Shown piece by piece: positions 14,130-25,673 of a DNA stretch of 64,000 bases. Both the position numbers and the translations under genes were made by a program. Under the pieces are notes generated by a model, which was given only the letters and a program-made list of their open reading frames with translations, searched no databases and had not been told where the DNA came from. The first letter of the stretch is position 1. The number at the start of each line of letters is the position of its first letter. Source of the DNA: Forficula auricularia (lineage: Eukaryota > Arthropoda > Insecta > Dermaptera > Forficulidae); contig JALMQS010000681.1 in NCBI GenBank assembly GCA_024734495.1, positions 6,047,542-6,111,541 on the forward strand, read 5' to 3'.

Positions 14130-14432
14130 CTTTTGTCTTTATATAAGAGACACAAGTTTCATAATACTAAAAACTGATAACGAAAATCTCATGAAACTAA
14201 ATCTTTCGACAAAACTATTATATGATATTTTACGTAGTTAAGAGTATTTCCATTACATATTAGTTGATTAAGAGTTTTTTATTTGCCTCTCAAGGTAGAT
14301 AAAATTCTGATTCTCTTAACCTATCTTAAGAGTTATGGTTGAAGCTAACTAAATGGATATTTATGATAAGATATTTATATCAGATTCTGGAGTGAGTTTT
14401 AGATCCTTTGAAGATATTCTGAAAACTATATA

Positions 14433-14892
14433 CAGGGTGTTTCAGCAGGAATAGTAAATATTTTAGGAGGTGGTAGTATAGACGAATTGTAATAAAAATG
14501 CCATTTAACATGTGTCCAAATTTTATTGAGTATAGAGATACAGCTGAGTTCAATGCATTTTCGTTTCGTGTCTTGGTACTCCGGTTGCTATTGGTTGCTA
14601 TGGCCGTATTTATCGAATGTCAGCAGTAGAGTGTTGATGTTCAAGTTGTGAATTTGCGCTTTAGTTTACATTGAAGTTTTCATTGTGATTTGTTGGCCAA
14701 GTTTACTGTACTGTAGCGTGTAAACATGCCCCACGTATTTACACATGCTGAGTATGCCGATATTGGGTTACATACTAACAGCTGTATCTCTGTACTCAAT
14801 AAAAATTGGACACATGTTATATGGCATTTTTATTGCAATTCGTCTATACTACCAGTTCTTAAAAAATTTACTATTCTTCTTGAAACACCCTG
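14433..14892 (+). mobile_element. Tc1/IS630-type internally deleted transposon
   Basis: Ends are CAGGGTGTTTCA at the left and the inverse at the right, flanked by TA on both sides (14431-14432, 14893-14894). The inverted repeats are long, about 105 bp, imperfect, and run inward to an ACAGCTG region. The middle carries a start codon and about 13 codons that look like the beginning of a transposase and then run into the right arm. The transposase body is missing, so this copy is non-autonomous. It interrupts the repeat 14130-15215. Confidence 0.75.
14726..14764 (+). pseudogene. Residual transposase N-terminus (about 13 codons)
   Basis: The frame starts MPHVFTHAEYADI and then enters the right terminal repeat. 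A start with a short Phe-Thr-x-x-Glu-Tyr-Ala-Asp motif resembles the N-terminal helix-turn-helix (DUF4817-type) region of insect Tc1/IS630-like transposases. That family match is from memory and was not searched. The rest of the enzyme, including any DDE residues, is absent. The same frame read on to 14953 is only terminal-repeat sequence. Confidence 0.4.
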
Positions 14893-15215
14893 TATATGTA
14901 GGTTTGAGAGGCAGTACAATGATAATGAAAAGTACTATTTCTTAATAAAATAACTTTTAGAAATTGCATTTTCACTATTTTAAAAAACCGAAATTTCGTA
15001 GAATTTTTCTTTCATCTGGGCTTAAATGGATCAACAACGAAACCCTGCAACCAACCACCTCTATTTAGTCTCTTTTAACTGTGCTTGTTTGGTGTATAGT
15101 TTGCCAAAGAAAAGACTTCTAAAAATAAGTATTATTGAGTAAGGTCAGTGGTAAATATGCTGGTGTATGGCTTTTTCTGCTTCCAAAAAATTCAATAACT
15201 ATTTAAAAATTTAAG

Positions 15216-16156
15216 TTTCAAACAATGTGATTGTTATGGGAAAACGTATTTCAAAATAAATAACTAGAAGGAAAAAAGCTCATATGTAACACGGGTGTTC
15301 TGATCGAAATGTTCGATTTTCTCATCTTTCCTTATTATTTCTGATATAATCCAAACAAATTTATTGGATTAAGTTGATTTTCGGCTTCTTCCTCTCTCTT
15401 TCTTTCACCGAACCTAATCAATTTGTCGCTTCATGTTTTCTTTAATTTACCGGAGAAAGATTACCTTCTTTTTGTAATTTTTTTATTCTATCTCTCTTTT
15501 TTTAGTAGAGCTTAATTTAAAACTCGGAACTTGCTTCTTTTCTCCCTCCTTACCCTGCTGCTGTAGCCGCCGTGGAGCTCATTCATCTTTCATAAATCAC
15601 CGATACTTAAAGGGGCCTTAATGCCACAGCCATTCCAACACTATTTCAAATCGTCGGTTGGACGAATAAAAAAGAAAGAAAGAAAAAACGATGGAAAAAA
15701 CTGTCGAGAAATGCTCTCTCTTGTTTAACGCCCGATAGCTGAAAGGTTTTTTGCTGCTACACCCACCCTTTTCACCGTGATAACATCCAAGCGCTACGTT
15801 ACGTTACGTTACGTTACATCTGCCTGTCACTCGGTTTCAATCCTCTTAGTTCATTGCACGTGCCAAGCCACTTAATAATTCCACGCGGAACAAGATCTAT
15901 CTACTTTAGTAAATGCCAAAAATTAATTCATCACCTGCACCTACAATTTTCATTCATCTGATATTTCACTCAAATCGAATTTTTATATCTTATCAAATTT
16001 ATTATCAATTAATTGCCTTAAGGTAGTTGTTTCACCATATGGGTATTCTTAGGTTTTTCTTTTTGAAATTTAGACAGATTATTATTTAAATACTTCTGCA
16101 TCGATTGGTGACAAAACGAAATTTATGAACAATATAGTTCCGGAGATATTAAATTC
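15216..16156. other. Non-coding stretch with a CGTTA microsatellite
   Basis: No gene supported. About four and a half CGTTA units occur at 15795-15817. A TTAAGGTAGTTGTTTCAC string at about 16018 resembles the terminus of the TTAA elements at 33243 and 36241 and could be a solo end. Confidence 0.4.
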
Positions 16157-16295
16157 CGAGGGGTGAACCGCGACCTAACATCGTATACACCTACTTCCAC
16201 TTTCATTTCCAAGTAGAAGACAATATATGACAATAGATTATCTAATGAATTCCAAAGACGGTGTACACCTAATTCCAATCGCGGTTCACCCCTCG
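16157..16295. mobile_element. Short MITE, family D, copy 1
   Basis: It is 139 bp with perfect 17-bp terminal inverted repeats CGAGGGGTGAACCGCGA, flanked by a perfect 8-bp direct repeat TTAAATTC (16149-16156 and 16296-16303). Further copies at 21088 and 25674 also have 8-bp duplications, which fixes the ends. An 8-bp duplication fits hAT or P-type transposition, but the termini do not start with CAG, so the superfamily is left open. Confidence 0.85.
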
Positions 16296-16524
16296 TTAAA
16301 TTCCAAAGATAGAGTTTTCCAGAGTCTTCTACATTGCACTATACGGGATATCGAAAAGTTTACAAACATATTTAATTATAATTAATAAACTCTCCTTACC
16401 ATTGTTATCAAAAACTAAACCAACATTAAACAATAACTAATACATTTTTTAAGAAAATTTTAATATATAGTTAAAACACAGTTTCTGATATAATAAATAA
16501 CGAAAAATTTATAATGAAAAATTT

Positions 16525-16600
16525 AAAATGTCATATATGATAAAAAATGGATTTAGCAGGTTTACACTCTAAGTCGACGATATAGTGTCTTACAGTACAA
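16525..16600. repeat. Fragment of dispersed repeat G (unoccupied target site)
   Basis: This stretch matches the flanks of the insertions at 40110-40524 and 40563-40671: ATATATGATAAAAA, then CAGGTTTACACTCTAAG, then CGACGATATA. Here neither the retrotransposon tail nor the MITE is present, so it serves as an empty-site reference. A minus-strand piece occurs at 39881-39910. Confidence 0.6.
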
Positions 16601-16787
16601 AAAAATTACATATTTTTAGTGTCTTGTTTTGTGTTAAAAAAATAAATGTTTAATTTAACCATCTTATGCGATAATTTTTCAGAATGAAAAAGTTCCATAT
16701 AACCTCTACATCTCTACAGTTTACATTGTAATTTTGCTGGAGAAATTTTTCGTAGAGATGGTTTCCCATTACCTTCTCTTAGATTTA

Positions 16788-17035
16788 GGCTAGGCACACA
16801 CAGTCGATGCAACAATTTAGTTTGGTTGGTTTGAAATCATGATGCATTATCAATTTATAACTAAATATAATTAACTAAGCTCGATTTTTTATCATAAGTG
16901 CTCATCGATCCCTTTTGATTAAACAATCGAGTTGATCTGCAGTTGTGTTCTATATGTACCTATATTAAACTTGATATATTTATGTCCATCAACTAAACTA
17001 TCGCTCGACTGAAAATCGACTGTGTGTGCCTAGCC
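16788..17035. mobile_element. MITE with GGCTAGGCACACA termini, TTA duplication
   Basis: Terminal inverted repeats GGCTAGGCACACACAGTCGA are flanked by TTA at 16785-16787 and 17036-17038. It is 248 bp with an AT-rich interior and no frame. The 3-bp TTA duplication and GG start fit PIF/Harbinger-like MITEs. No second copy was found in the window. Confidence 0.8.
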
Positions 17036-17070
17036 TTACTGAGGTGAAAAAGATGAAAATTGTTTTGACT

Positions 17071-17327
17071 AAGGCGAGATTCGATCACTCAAAGTTAAAG
17101 CGACTTAGGCCCGGTTGTATGTCGCAAAGTAAATGCTTTTTACCGCTAACCAAGGTAGATGGTAAATGGAGCCACTGTGATGGCCAATCAGATGACAGCC
17201 ACTGAATGTGCCTGTCATCTGATTGGCCATCCCAGTGGCTCCATTTACCATCTACCTTGGTTAGTGGTAAAAAGCATTTACTTTGCGACATACAACCGGG
17301 CCTTAGCCACTGCTCTACCAACGCCTC
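17071..17327 (-). repeat. tRNA-like sequence (SINE head or pseudogene) split by a MITE
   Basis: Reading the minus strand and removing the MITE at 17108-17302 leaves about 59 nt with tRNA features: AGGCG at the 5' end can pair with CGCCT at the 3' end, TAGAGCAGTGG matches the Pol III A box well, and GATCGAATCTC resembles a B box. The anticodon region is shorter than in a real tRNA, so this is a tRNA-derived SINE head or pseudogene. No anticodon can be assigned. Confidence 0.55.
17108..17302. mobile_element. Hairpin MITE, PIF/Harbinger-like, subfamily 2
   Basis: The 195-bp element folds almost end to end. Arms start GGCCCGGTTGTATGTCGCAA and it is flanked by TTA on both sides (17105-17107, 17303-17305). 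The arms differ from those at 198-391 after the first 15 bases, but the loop (CTGTCATCTGATTGGCCAT) is the same. It interrupts a tRNA-like sequence. The open frame on the minus strand across it is only the hairpin read through. Confidence 0.85.
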
Positions 17328-17339
17328 TTTAAATGCATG

Positions 17340-19661
17340 AGTCTTATACATATGGTAAATAATAATAAGATACAAATTTAATTGATCCCATGATATTTTT
17401 GTTTCACCTTCTATGCGCATCTTGATATGTTCATTATCTGGTCCATTAAAATATATGAATAGATTTCATAGATCCATGGCATATATAATATTGGAATTAT
17501 AATTTAACGCCATCTAAAGTGAGAAAAAAGGAAGTTGCTTGCTTCTTTTTTTTTGTTCCTCTAAATCCGTTGTTTCTTGGCCCATTTCTCTTTTGCGCCC
17601 TCCAGCATCGTCTAAGTTGACACTCTTTCTCTTTCCCTCTCCCTACATCTCAGCCTTAAAATAAGACATCCACCTCGAAGCTTTATCTTGGGGGGAAAAA
17701 AGAAAGAAAGAACCTCTCTCGAGAGATGTTTAAATGAAACTTTACAGATCTGCTCCTAGAAAGAAAGAGTTGGAATTGTTTACCTGTCAAGTTTGCCGAA
17801 TTTAAATTAACAACTTGCAAAGGGCAGTTCTTTTCCCATTTCAAACTGGCTCTAAGCCCAACTGAATGGGCCAGAAAGAACTCACTTAAGTCGTATTGTA
17901 TTTTCCAAATAACTTCGTATTACCTATATACAGTGAACAAATCACCATGATCATATTAGAAATAATTAAACGTGCTCTTATTTGAAAAGTGGATGCTGTA
18001 ATCTCTTGACATCCGTTTCATTACTTAACACTCTTGAGTGGAAAAGTAACCGGGAATAACGGACTATTGAATTTACTCAATATTCTTATATTTATTTTAT
18101 TGCTCCACGATAACTCAAGAACGGAAAGTTGTTGAATGTTCGTTCGATACCAAACTATTTGTATTTCCAAAGAAAAATAACTTATAAGATTTTAAATTCC
18201 GAAATTTTTTTAGCTTCTGCTTGAAAAATGTAAAAAATCAGATAAACATATCAATAGCTCAAATTTAGTACAATTTTCAGCATTCTAGTTGGAACAGTTC
18301 GCAGACAAAAATCTTGCCAAATGACCAAAATATCCCGGAAGCATATCAGGTTTTGAAAAAAGTTTTCGCTTTTTCCTCCTATTTTATTATTTTCAAATCC
18401 AAAATAATGTGTGTGGTTTTTGTATTTCAAACGTGTTGCTTGTTAATGAATAATATTTCACCATCAATATACGGGCTAAATTGACATTATCAATTTGTTA
18501 TATTAATTACAAAATTAGTTGTTTTTTGTTTGTTTTCAAAACATAATATTTAATACAAATGAATAAATAAATCTAAATTTACCTAATTTATCTTTTATGT
18601 ATATTTATAGAGCTAACTATATAAATAAATAAAAAATCTGTTAATGAATTATTTATCAAGGGTGGATTTTTAAATAGAATGAATGCTCATGACAAGGGAG
18701 AATAAATTTCCTATCTCTCTATCATAACTTCTTTAGTAAAATAAATTAATAAAATGTTTTTATTTTGTATTTATTTTTCTTTTTTTGTTTTTAATATTTA
18801 ATTTGCCCCCCGAGGCACGTGTCAGGCAATAAATCTTAATACACATAAACAGCCACATACACACACTCACCAATTTAAACGGAGATGAAAAATGAGAGGT
18901 AGAATATGTGTGAGTGCGTGTGTATATCTGGTGAGATAATCTGGCATCGGATGGGATTTGTCCGGGTGGGGTCGTTCACCATTAGCCATCGAGATATCAA
19001 TCCAGGTTGGCTGGTTGCGTTGACAGAAATTGGGTCTTAAGCAGAGGGACTAACTCAATTAGTGCCGAGTCGTTTCGGGTTAATTTGGAAATCCTTGTAC
19101 GAGTGACACAAACCCCCGGGTGGGATTTCCCGACAGAAAACGGGACAGCAGGCATTTCCGTCCGCTTCACAGGTATGCTGGCTCTTCAGCAGACCTGCCC
19201 AACGCTAATAAACTCAGGGCAACCAACCTCCTCTTTGTTCTCTTTCTTTCTTTTCTCCTTTTCGGGAAGCCAATAAGATTAAGTTTTTATTTGGAAACCG
19301 ACCATTACCCTTTTATCGAAGAATCAACATAAAACGCGATATTCACGCCCTTTGCTGCTGCGCTGCTTTATGTTCCGAGAGATTTTTCACTCAATATCAC
19401 ATCAAATCTCAGCCATCAAATTGAATTCCACTAATCGAGTGGCGGAGTATGCCTGGAATGAAATACTCATTTCCTCCTCCAGTGGAACAGACAACCAAAA
19501 CAATTTAGAAGGCAAAAATACCAGAATTGGATCCCTATCTTTATCAAAAGGAATTTATTTCTCTTGGGATGGGACCGGAGACTGACTCAACCTATAACAA
19601 CTTAGATTTTTCTTTTCTTTTTGTACGCATTCTGCAACATTTTATAAATTCAGCGACACTC
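17340..19661. other. Non-coding stretch
   Basis: No gene is supported. The region is mostly AT-rich with ATAAA-type tracts, and GC-richer from about 18930 to 19590. That part is open in two frames for up to 89 codons, but the products have no domain, and no splice sites stand out. Confidence 0.4.
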
Positions 19662-19664
19662 TAA

Positions 19665-19860
19665 GGCCCGGTTGTATGTCGGTTGGTAAACTCTTTTTAA
19701 ACGTTGACAAAGGGTAGAACCTTAAAATTCACCTTGTGCCGGATGGGATGGCCAATCAGATGAAAGTGCCTGTCATCTGATTGGCCATCACGCCGGGCAC
19801 AAGGTAAATTCTAAGGATTTACCCTTTGTCAACGTTTAAAAAGAGTTTACCAACCGACAT
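19665..19860. mobile_element. Hairpin MITE, PIF/Harbinger-like, right end truncated
   Basis: The left end is GGCCCGGTTGTATGTCGG after TAA (19662-19664). The inner arms and the CTGTCATCTGATTGGCCAT loop match the copy at 198-391. The right arm stops after ACCAACCGACAT and lacks its last dozen bases, so no right-hand duplication can be read. Confidence 0.8.
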
Positions 19861-20917
19861 ATTGCTGGTGGGAACTTCATATAAAGAAAAAAAAACAAAA
19901 AATATGATTTTGCAAACTTTTCTTAATTCTATAATATACTATTTTTTAAATCACTACAGGGTGCAGAAAAGATTGTTCTACATATTAGTTAGAAGCCAAT
20001 ATACTGTGAAGAAATTTTTTATTTTATTTATTAAATATTTTCGGCCACCTGTGAGGACAGCTAGCTTGCTCATGTTAGGTTGATTTCTCTCTGAAATGTT
20101 TCCACGTCCATGGAATGCGGTCTATTGAGCATTTGTAATCGAATAAACTATTAATTATTACTTCTTTAGAAAGTTTTTTTTTTATCTCTCTACACGCACA
20201 ACAGTTAAGTGAATAGCGAATACTCCACGGGGTTGAAGCGTTATTATTATTTTTTTATTTATTTAATTGAAATATCATCCAATAGCGACAGCTATTCAAT
20301 TTGAACAATGTGGGACTCAACAGGCTGTCTTGTCAGTTGATTTATTTTTCAATTTCTGCTCGAATAAAATAAAAATCACTGAAATTCCACAACCCTTTGG
20401 TCACCTAATCTTGTAAACTTTTTATTTTATTAGTTTTAGGGTTTGTAAAAGATTAACAAACAATCTTCTTCTAGAAGTATATATATAAATCTTGAATGTG
20501 AAGTTTCTATTTTTCTTGTTTCAAGTTGCTTGACAGATGTGGGGAAGTTGTTTATTGGATTCATAAGCCAAGTAGAAAGAGAGAGATAGGGGAGGGAATT
20601 GGTTAGGGGTTGTTTTGTTTATCGCCTGTTTAATATTGATGTCATTTATTTCTGAGCCCTCTCAATCCCGCCCTCATAAAATATATTCATTTCAACCCCT
20701 TCCTCGAATATGAATGAATACGTCTAATAGGCATTTATTATTTAGCATTCAAGTCTGAAAATGGAATTGTAAATGAAGAAGAGGTTAGATTCTCGTGCTC
20801 ATTGTTTGAGGAACTCCTACCTGTCTTAATTATTTAATTATTTTTCCTCTTTGCATATGTTTATGTAATTAATGTTTTACTTAACATCTTAAAAAACAAA
20901 GTAAAATAAAAAAATAA
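19861..20917. other. Non-coding AT-rich stretch
   Basis: Nothing beyond simple A/T tracts and a purine-rich patch near 20575-20610 was recognised. Confidence 0.4.
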
Positions 20918-21662
20918 TATCACTTTTGTCTTTAAACGGTGAGACACAAGTTTCACAATACTAACAAAGTGTCAGGACCTCGACAGACGATATGCAATAT
21001 GTTGCTTCACATTATATCCTATATCATTACTGATAACAGAAATCTAATGAAACTAAAATCTTTCGATTAAGGTATTAAAGGTATGATCGAGGGGTGAACC
21101 TCGACCTAATATCGTGTACACCTACTTCTACTTTCATTTCCCAGTAGAAGACAATAGATGAAGTGGCACTATCTAATGAATTCCAAAATAATTCCACATA
21201 ATTCCAAAGACTGTGTACACCTACTTCCAATTGCGGTTCACCCCTCAGGTATGATATTTTAGTCATGAGCGTTTCCATTATATATTAGTTGTTTATGAGT
21301 TTTTTATTGGCCTCTCATAATAGTCAAAATTCTCATTGTCTTCACCTATTTTAAGAGTTATGCTTGAAACTAACAAAATTATATATTGAGAGCCAGCCCA
21401 GGATAATGAAAAGTACTCATTCCGAAAAAAATAATTTATAGAAATGTTATTTTCACTCTTTTAAAAAACCGAAGGTATTTGGGATTTTCTCTCCTTCACC
21501 TTTTAAAAGGATCAACGACCGAAGCTAGTAACCCACCTCTATTTAGTCTTTTCAAACAGTGCTTGTTTAATGTTATAGTTTGACAAAGAAAAGACTTTGG
21601 TGGTTAAATATGCTGATGTACTTCTGTCAAAATTACTTTCAATAACATTCAATTTAAATATT
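20918..21662. repeat. Diverged repeat, paralogue of 14130-15215
   Basis: It aligns with 14130-15215 once each copy's own MITE is removed. Here the insertion is the family D MITE at 21088-21247; the other copy has an uninterrupted ATATGATATTTTA at the matching point. This copy also has about 70 extra bases near 20965-21040. Confidence 0.7.
21088..21247. mobile_element. Short MITE, family D, copy 2
   Basis: It starts CGAGGGGTGAACC, ends with the imperfect inverse, and is flanked by a perfect 8-bp repeat GGTATGAT (21080-21087, 21248-21255). At 160 bp it is slightly longer than the copy at 16157 because of a short internal duplication around ATAATTCCA. Confidence 0.85.
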
Positions 21663-22998
21663 TTTTTTCCCTCTAAAATATAAATGTAACACGAACAGCT
21701 AGATTGAGGGGATGGAAAATGCTGTATCTTTGTGACCATGTGTGTGTGTTAGTGTGTGATTCAACATCGATCGATTCTCAATACTCTCGTCTTCTAAGTT
21801 ATCTTGTTAATTTCAAGTCAAATACGTTCCTCTCTCAATTTTCCTCGTCTTGGGTTTGTTGAATTGTATGAGATGTCTCAACAACTCGAACCAATAAGAT
21901 CATCCCCCACATTCAACCTTTGACTTGAAAATAAGCAACACAATTTAATCTTCCCAAATAAAAAAAAAAAAAAAACTTTTTCCGGAATAAATAATATTTT
22001 TTTTTTTTTATTTTCGGAAATTTAAAAAATTCATAAACTTGTTAACAAGATTTCTATGAATGGATGGAGCGTGGGTAGTTGTTATAGGCTATATGCTTTG
22101 CAAACATTTCAGAGAAACTTCTCCTTGCAACCTCCAGTCTGGATTGCCCTTTGATCTTCCATAACCAAATTAAATTATACCTTATCCTGGATTTCAATGA
22201 GGCTCCTCAAACAGACACCAAACTGACATTTTGTTTACGTAGTTGTTATTATTAGTAGTAACAATTTTCAAAGAATTTGTAAATCGTGAAAATGATAAAA
22301 GAGAATAATAATTATACGTTTCATCTTTATTCTCTGTAACCGGGAGCATGCCATTTTCTTTCTAAAGTACACCTGTCTATTTTCAAATATTTTTAAAGTC
22401 TTTATTTCAATTTACGTCAAAGCAATATACAGTAGTCTCACTAATCCACACTTAAATGCTATCTAATCTCTAACAAACTTAGCCATGAGGGACAATTAAG
22501 TTCCTAAGTTTTATATTTCCTGATTCTCATTCTTTATTGTTATTTTGTAGCACTGTTATATAGTTACATCTCTTACTTAGCTTATTACTATTCATTAATG
22601 TTAGCTGACTCTTTGGGTTCTGCTCCCGCTTACTTTATAAGTCTAGATTGTCATATTACAATTCAACTACATTTATTTTACTATTTTTTTCGAGTAGTTT
22701 TGTATGTATCATTTATATATTTTTAATATGTCATTTGCTTATTCAGTATCTAAATTTAAATTTTATAAATATTTAAAAAGATATTATGGTAATATGTGTG
22801 ATAATAATTTTGATGATGATTCAGCTGCCTGAACTTCCGCAAAATCAATATTCTTTTCTAGGTTCGTATTTAAATTGCACAGAATCAAAGTAATTTTTAA
22901 TGTTAATCAAATTCATAAATGTACCTTGTTGCAAAAGTTGATTTATAAATGAAAAATAGATCATATAAGAGTTCGAATTGCCGATGGAAATAGACTTT
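21663..22998. other. Non-coding AT-rich stretch
   Basis: A/T homopolymers near 21960 and 22000 and a short GT tract near 21740. No gene or bounded element was recognised. Confidence 0.4.
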
Positions 22999-23340
22999 AA
23001 ATTTCTAAGAAAATCACAAGAAGTTGTTATCTATTATATAGTAGATCCGAGATGGAATGGATTATTTTAAATTATGTGTCAGAAGAATTGTTTGCACTCT
23101 TCGTGAATCGAACCCGAGTGTCAAAATTAGCATTCCGAGCCAATTAGCTACCGGGTAGCCGCTACCTGGCTATATATGTCAGAGGGGTTCCTTCACAGGG
23201 TAGCCAATTGACCCGGATTGCTAATAATAACACTGCCGTACCCATTCCGAAGGGGGTGAAAGCAACCCTTAATTAAAAATAATAATCCATTCCATCTCAA
23301 ATCTAACAGATGACAAATTCTTATGATTTTCTTAAAAAAA
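22999..23340. repeat. Fold-back with tRNA-like arms, family E, copy 1
   Basis: Outer arms are inverted copies containing TTCTAAGAAAATCA and a GGAATGGATTATT block. Inside the left arm the minus strand carries TAGCTAATTGG (A-box-like) and GGTTCGATTCA (B-box-like, 23104-23114). The right arm carries a related but mutated sequence on the plus strand (GGTAGCCAATTG). It therefore looks like two tRNA-derived units joined head to head. Copy 2 lies at 49622 and a half copy at 430. Confidence 0.6.
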
Positions 23341-23578
23341 TATATCACTTATAAAATTCTGTTTTGGCTATTCACGTGCTAAAATAGTCTGCTTTTATTT
23401 ACATATTTTTTCATTAGCTAGGTTAGGTAGTGATTTAATGTTGATGTATGCATTGCAGACTAGCAAAATTATGATATTTTGACAGAATCCCAGCTGTCTT
23501 TATCAAGATTTGTTGGTTTTCTGTAAAAGATGCTTATTATTAATGAAATTTGAGATCTTCTCGATACATCGACTAAAT

Positions 23579-23732
23579 CAGTGTTCCGCAAATTTTTTGT
23601 GTTCAAGGTACACCTACCAAATCAAGAAATTTTAGAGGTACACCAAAGAAAAAACCAATGTTTATGAAATATTTATTTATTATTTGACTACGTTACACCA
23701 GTGTGCCACGGCACACACTTTGCGGAACACTG
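23579..23732. mobile_element. hAT-type MITE, short form, copy 1
   Basis: Ends are CAGTGTTCCGCAAA and its inverse TTTGCGGAACACTG. The flanking 8-mers GACTAAAT and CTCTAAAT agree at six positions, as expected for an old 8-bp hAT duplication. This copy lacks the central section present at 25730 and 62722. Confidence 0.8.
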
Positions 23733-25673
23733 CTCTAAATCACTGCTCTCCTCATTTCACTTTACACTTGCCTCTTCGAAATCTCTATGTAATTGACGCA
23801 GATCAACTATAAAACTCAAAAAATAAATTAACAAATCTTATGAAATAATACTAAATATTACTGGGTAGTACCCAGATAATTGGGCTTGTTAACGCTTTCA
23901 CAGTTCATTAATCTCTATCGCCTTGAGAGCTCTCTCCGCACGTACCTTCACAAAATTCAATTGCGTACCCCCCACTCTGAGGATCATTGTTTCAAGTCTA
24001 GGTAATAAAACAAAAACTAGATTAAACTATTTTCAACATGCTAAAGCCGTTGGCTATTATAAATTGTATACGTGTATAATTAATTAAACATGGATAATGC
24101 GGGTTTTGGTGATGGATCAATTTATTGATAAGATTTTTATAGCGCTTTGTGCAAAAATGCTCGTTGTTTTTTTAACCCCCTCCTTTCTCCCTTTACTTAA
24201 TATTTTGCTCTATGGTCGTCTTAATCGTTTTATTAATCGTAAAATCTGCAACATTTTCTGCCCTCTTTTTTTGTTTTCTTTCTAGTCTGGCCTCGCGCCA
24301 GATTCCGAGTGCAATGGACCACTTAATTTCAGTTGAACAACATGAATGTAATATGAAATAAATAAATCCGCAAGGGATTTTATTATTCGCTTTTCTCTCT
24401 CTCACTCTCTCTTTTTTTAATTTTTATTTATTTGAAAAGGATCTCGTAAAAGCGAGCGAGCAATTTTTTTTTCTTCTATCTCTCGGATCGATCTCAATTG
24501 ATGATTTCATTTGATTCATTATGTATTCCGCGATGAAGAATATTATTAGGTTACTTTGGATAATTTATAGAATAATCGCTGGGGTAATAAACCCCGTTGC
24601 TGCTCAATGCTCATTAATTGAATGCAAAGTAGACAGACAGCTGACCCTTCTTTCTTTCTTTCGTTCTTCAGCGCCCCTGCCGGCTAAAAAGGGAACAAGT
24701 TCATTGGCACTTGTACCCTACATCACGGCTTTTTTCGGGTTATATCCCGGATAATGAGTGTTCGCTTCCAGTTCAGTAAAGAACCGGTTCACAATCGACA
24801 TTTCGGTAGGAACCACTAAAAGGATCATCCGCGGATAAAAAGCTTCTTTTTGTTGTTGTTCTTTTGAGATTCCTTGCAAGCAGCGAACATCGTGGAACGA
24901 ATTAGCCTAAGAATTTAGCTGTTGGCAGCGGGAAGGAATTTCTTCGACATTGTTCAAAGAAAAAAAAGGATGACTTTTCAATGCGGTTTTATGTAATTGT
25001 TTCTTTCTACGACCAGCACAACTATTACTCATAATTGGGACCGCGTTTATTATATGCATAGTAGTACTATAATAACTAAGTTACTAGACTTGTTTTGTTT
25101 TGACACAATTGTTTTTGTCTATTGTTCCTCTCAGTAATACCCAAAATTAAGAGTATTTAGTTAAATACTTTTAGCATATTATGCAAAGTGACTAATTAAA
25201 TAATTTACTAATGTAGATAACTTCAAGTTAACTAGTTTAGACCTCTTATACTATCTCATTCAACTTAAATGATTCAAATATTATTATTATAAGGGATATT
25301 CTTTGCCTACAGCCAAACCTTTTATAGCCTGTTTCACTGCGAAAAATTTGACCGACTATTTACACAAATTTACACATACATAAATACAAAATAATAATCA
25401 CATAGTATCCGAATAAACCGAAGTTGCTCCCGAAGTCTGAGAGAAAAAAAATTACCTAATATTCATGATTAATTTGGGTTCATTATAATTATCTTTGGTT
25501 TGGTTCAGTTCGATTCTAAACAAATTCGATTCGGTTCGGTTAGTTTGTATTCAAGTTGGGATAGGTTCAAAATTCCAAAAATGAGTATTGGCCCCGAGAT
25601 TTGATATTGCTATCTATTTTTTTGGTATTTGTTTTTTCAAAAATGTTTACTATACAATTTCACAATCTCCTAC
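23733..25673. other. Non-coding stretch
   Basis: No gene supported. A GC-richer patch at about 24590-24920 is open in one frame without domains. A C/T tract lies near 24390-24410, and GGTTCG-like short repeats at 25500-25545. Confidence 0.4.

Larger units (their letters stand above)
14130..15215. repeat. Diverged repeat, paralogue of 20918-21662
   Basis: After removing the MITE at 14433-14892, this segment aligns colinearly with 20918-21662. Shared blocks include CACTTTTGTCTTTA-type and GACACAAGTTTCA strings, TTAAGAGTTATG, ATAATGAAAAGTACT and CACCTCTATTTAGTC. The two copies have many substitutions. No coding frame or clear ends were identified, so this may be an old transposon body or a segmental duplicate. 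Confidence 0.7.

Noticed and set aside
17085..17420. 111-codon minus-strand frame
   Set aside because: It reads straight through a hairpin MITE and a tRNA-like sequence.
19826..20083. Frames at 19826 and 40626 starting with the same residues
   Set aside because: The shared start is the right arm of the Harbinger-like MITE.
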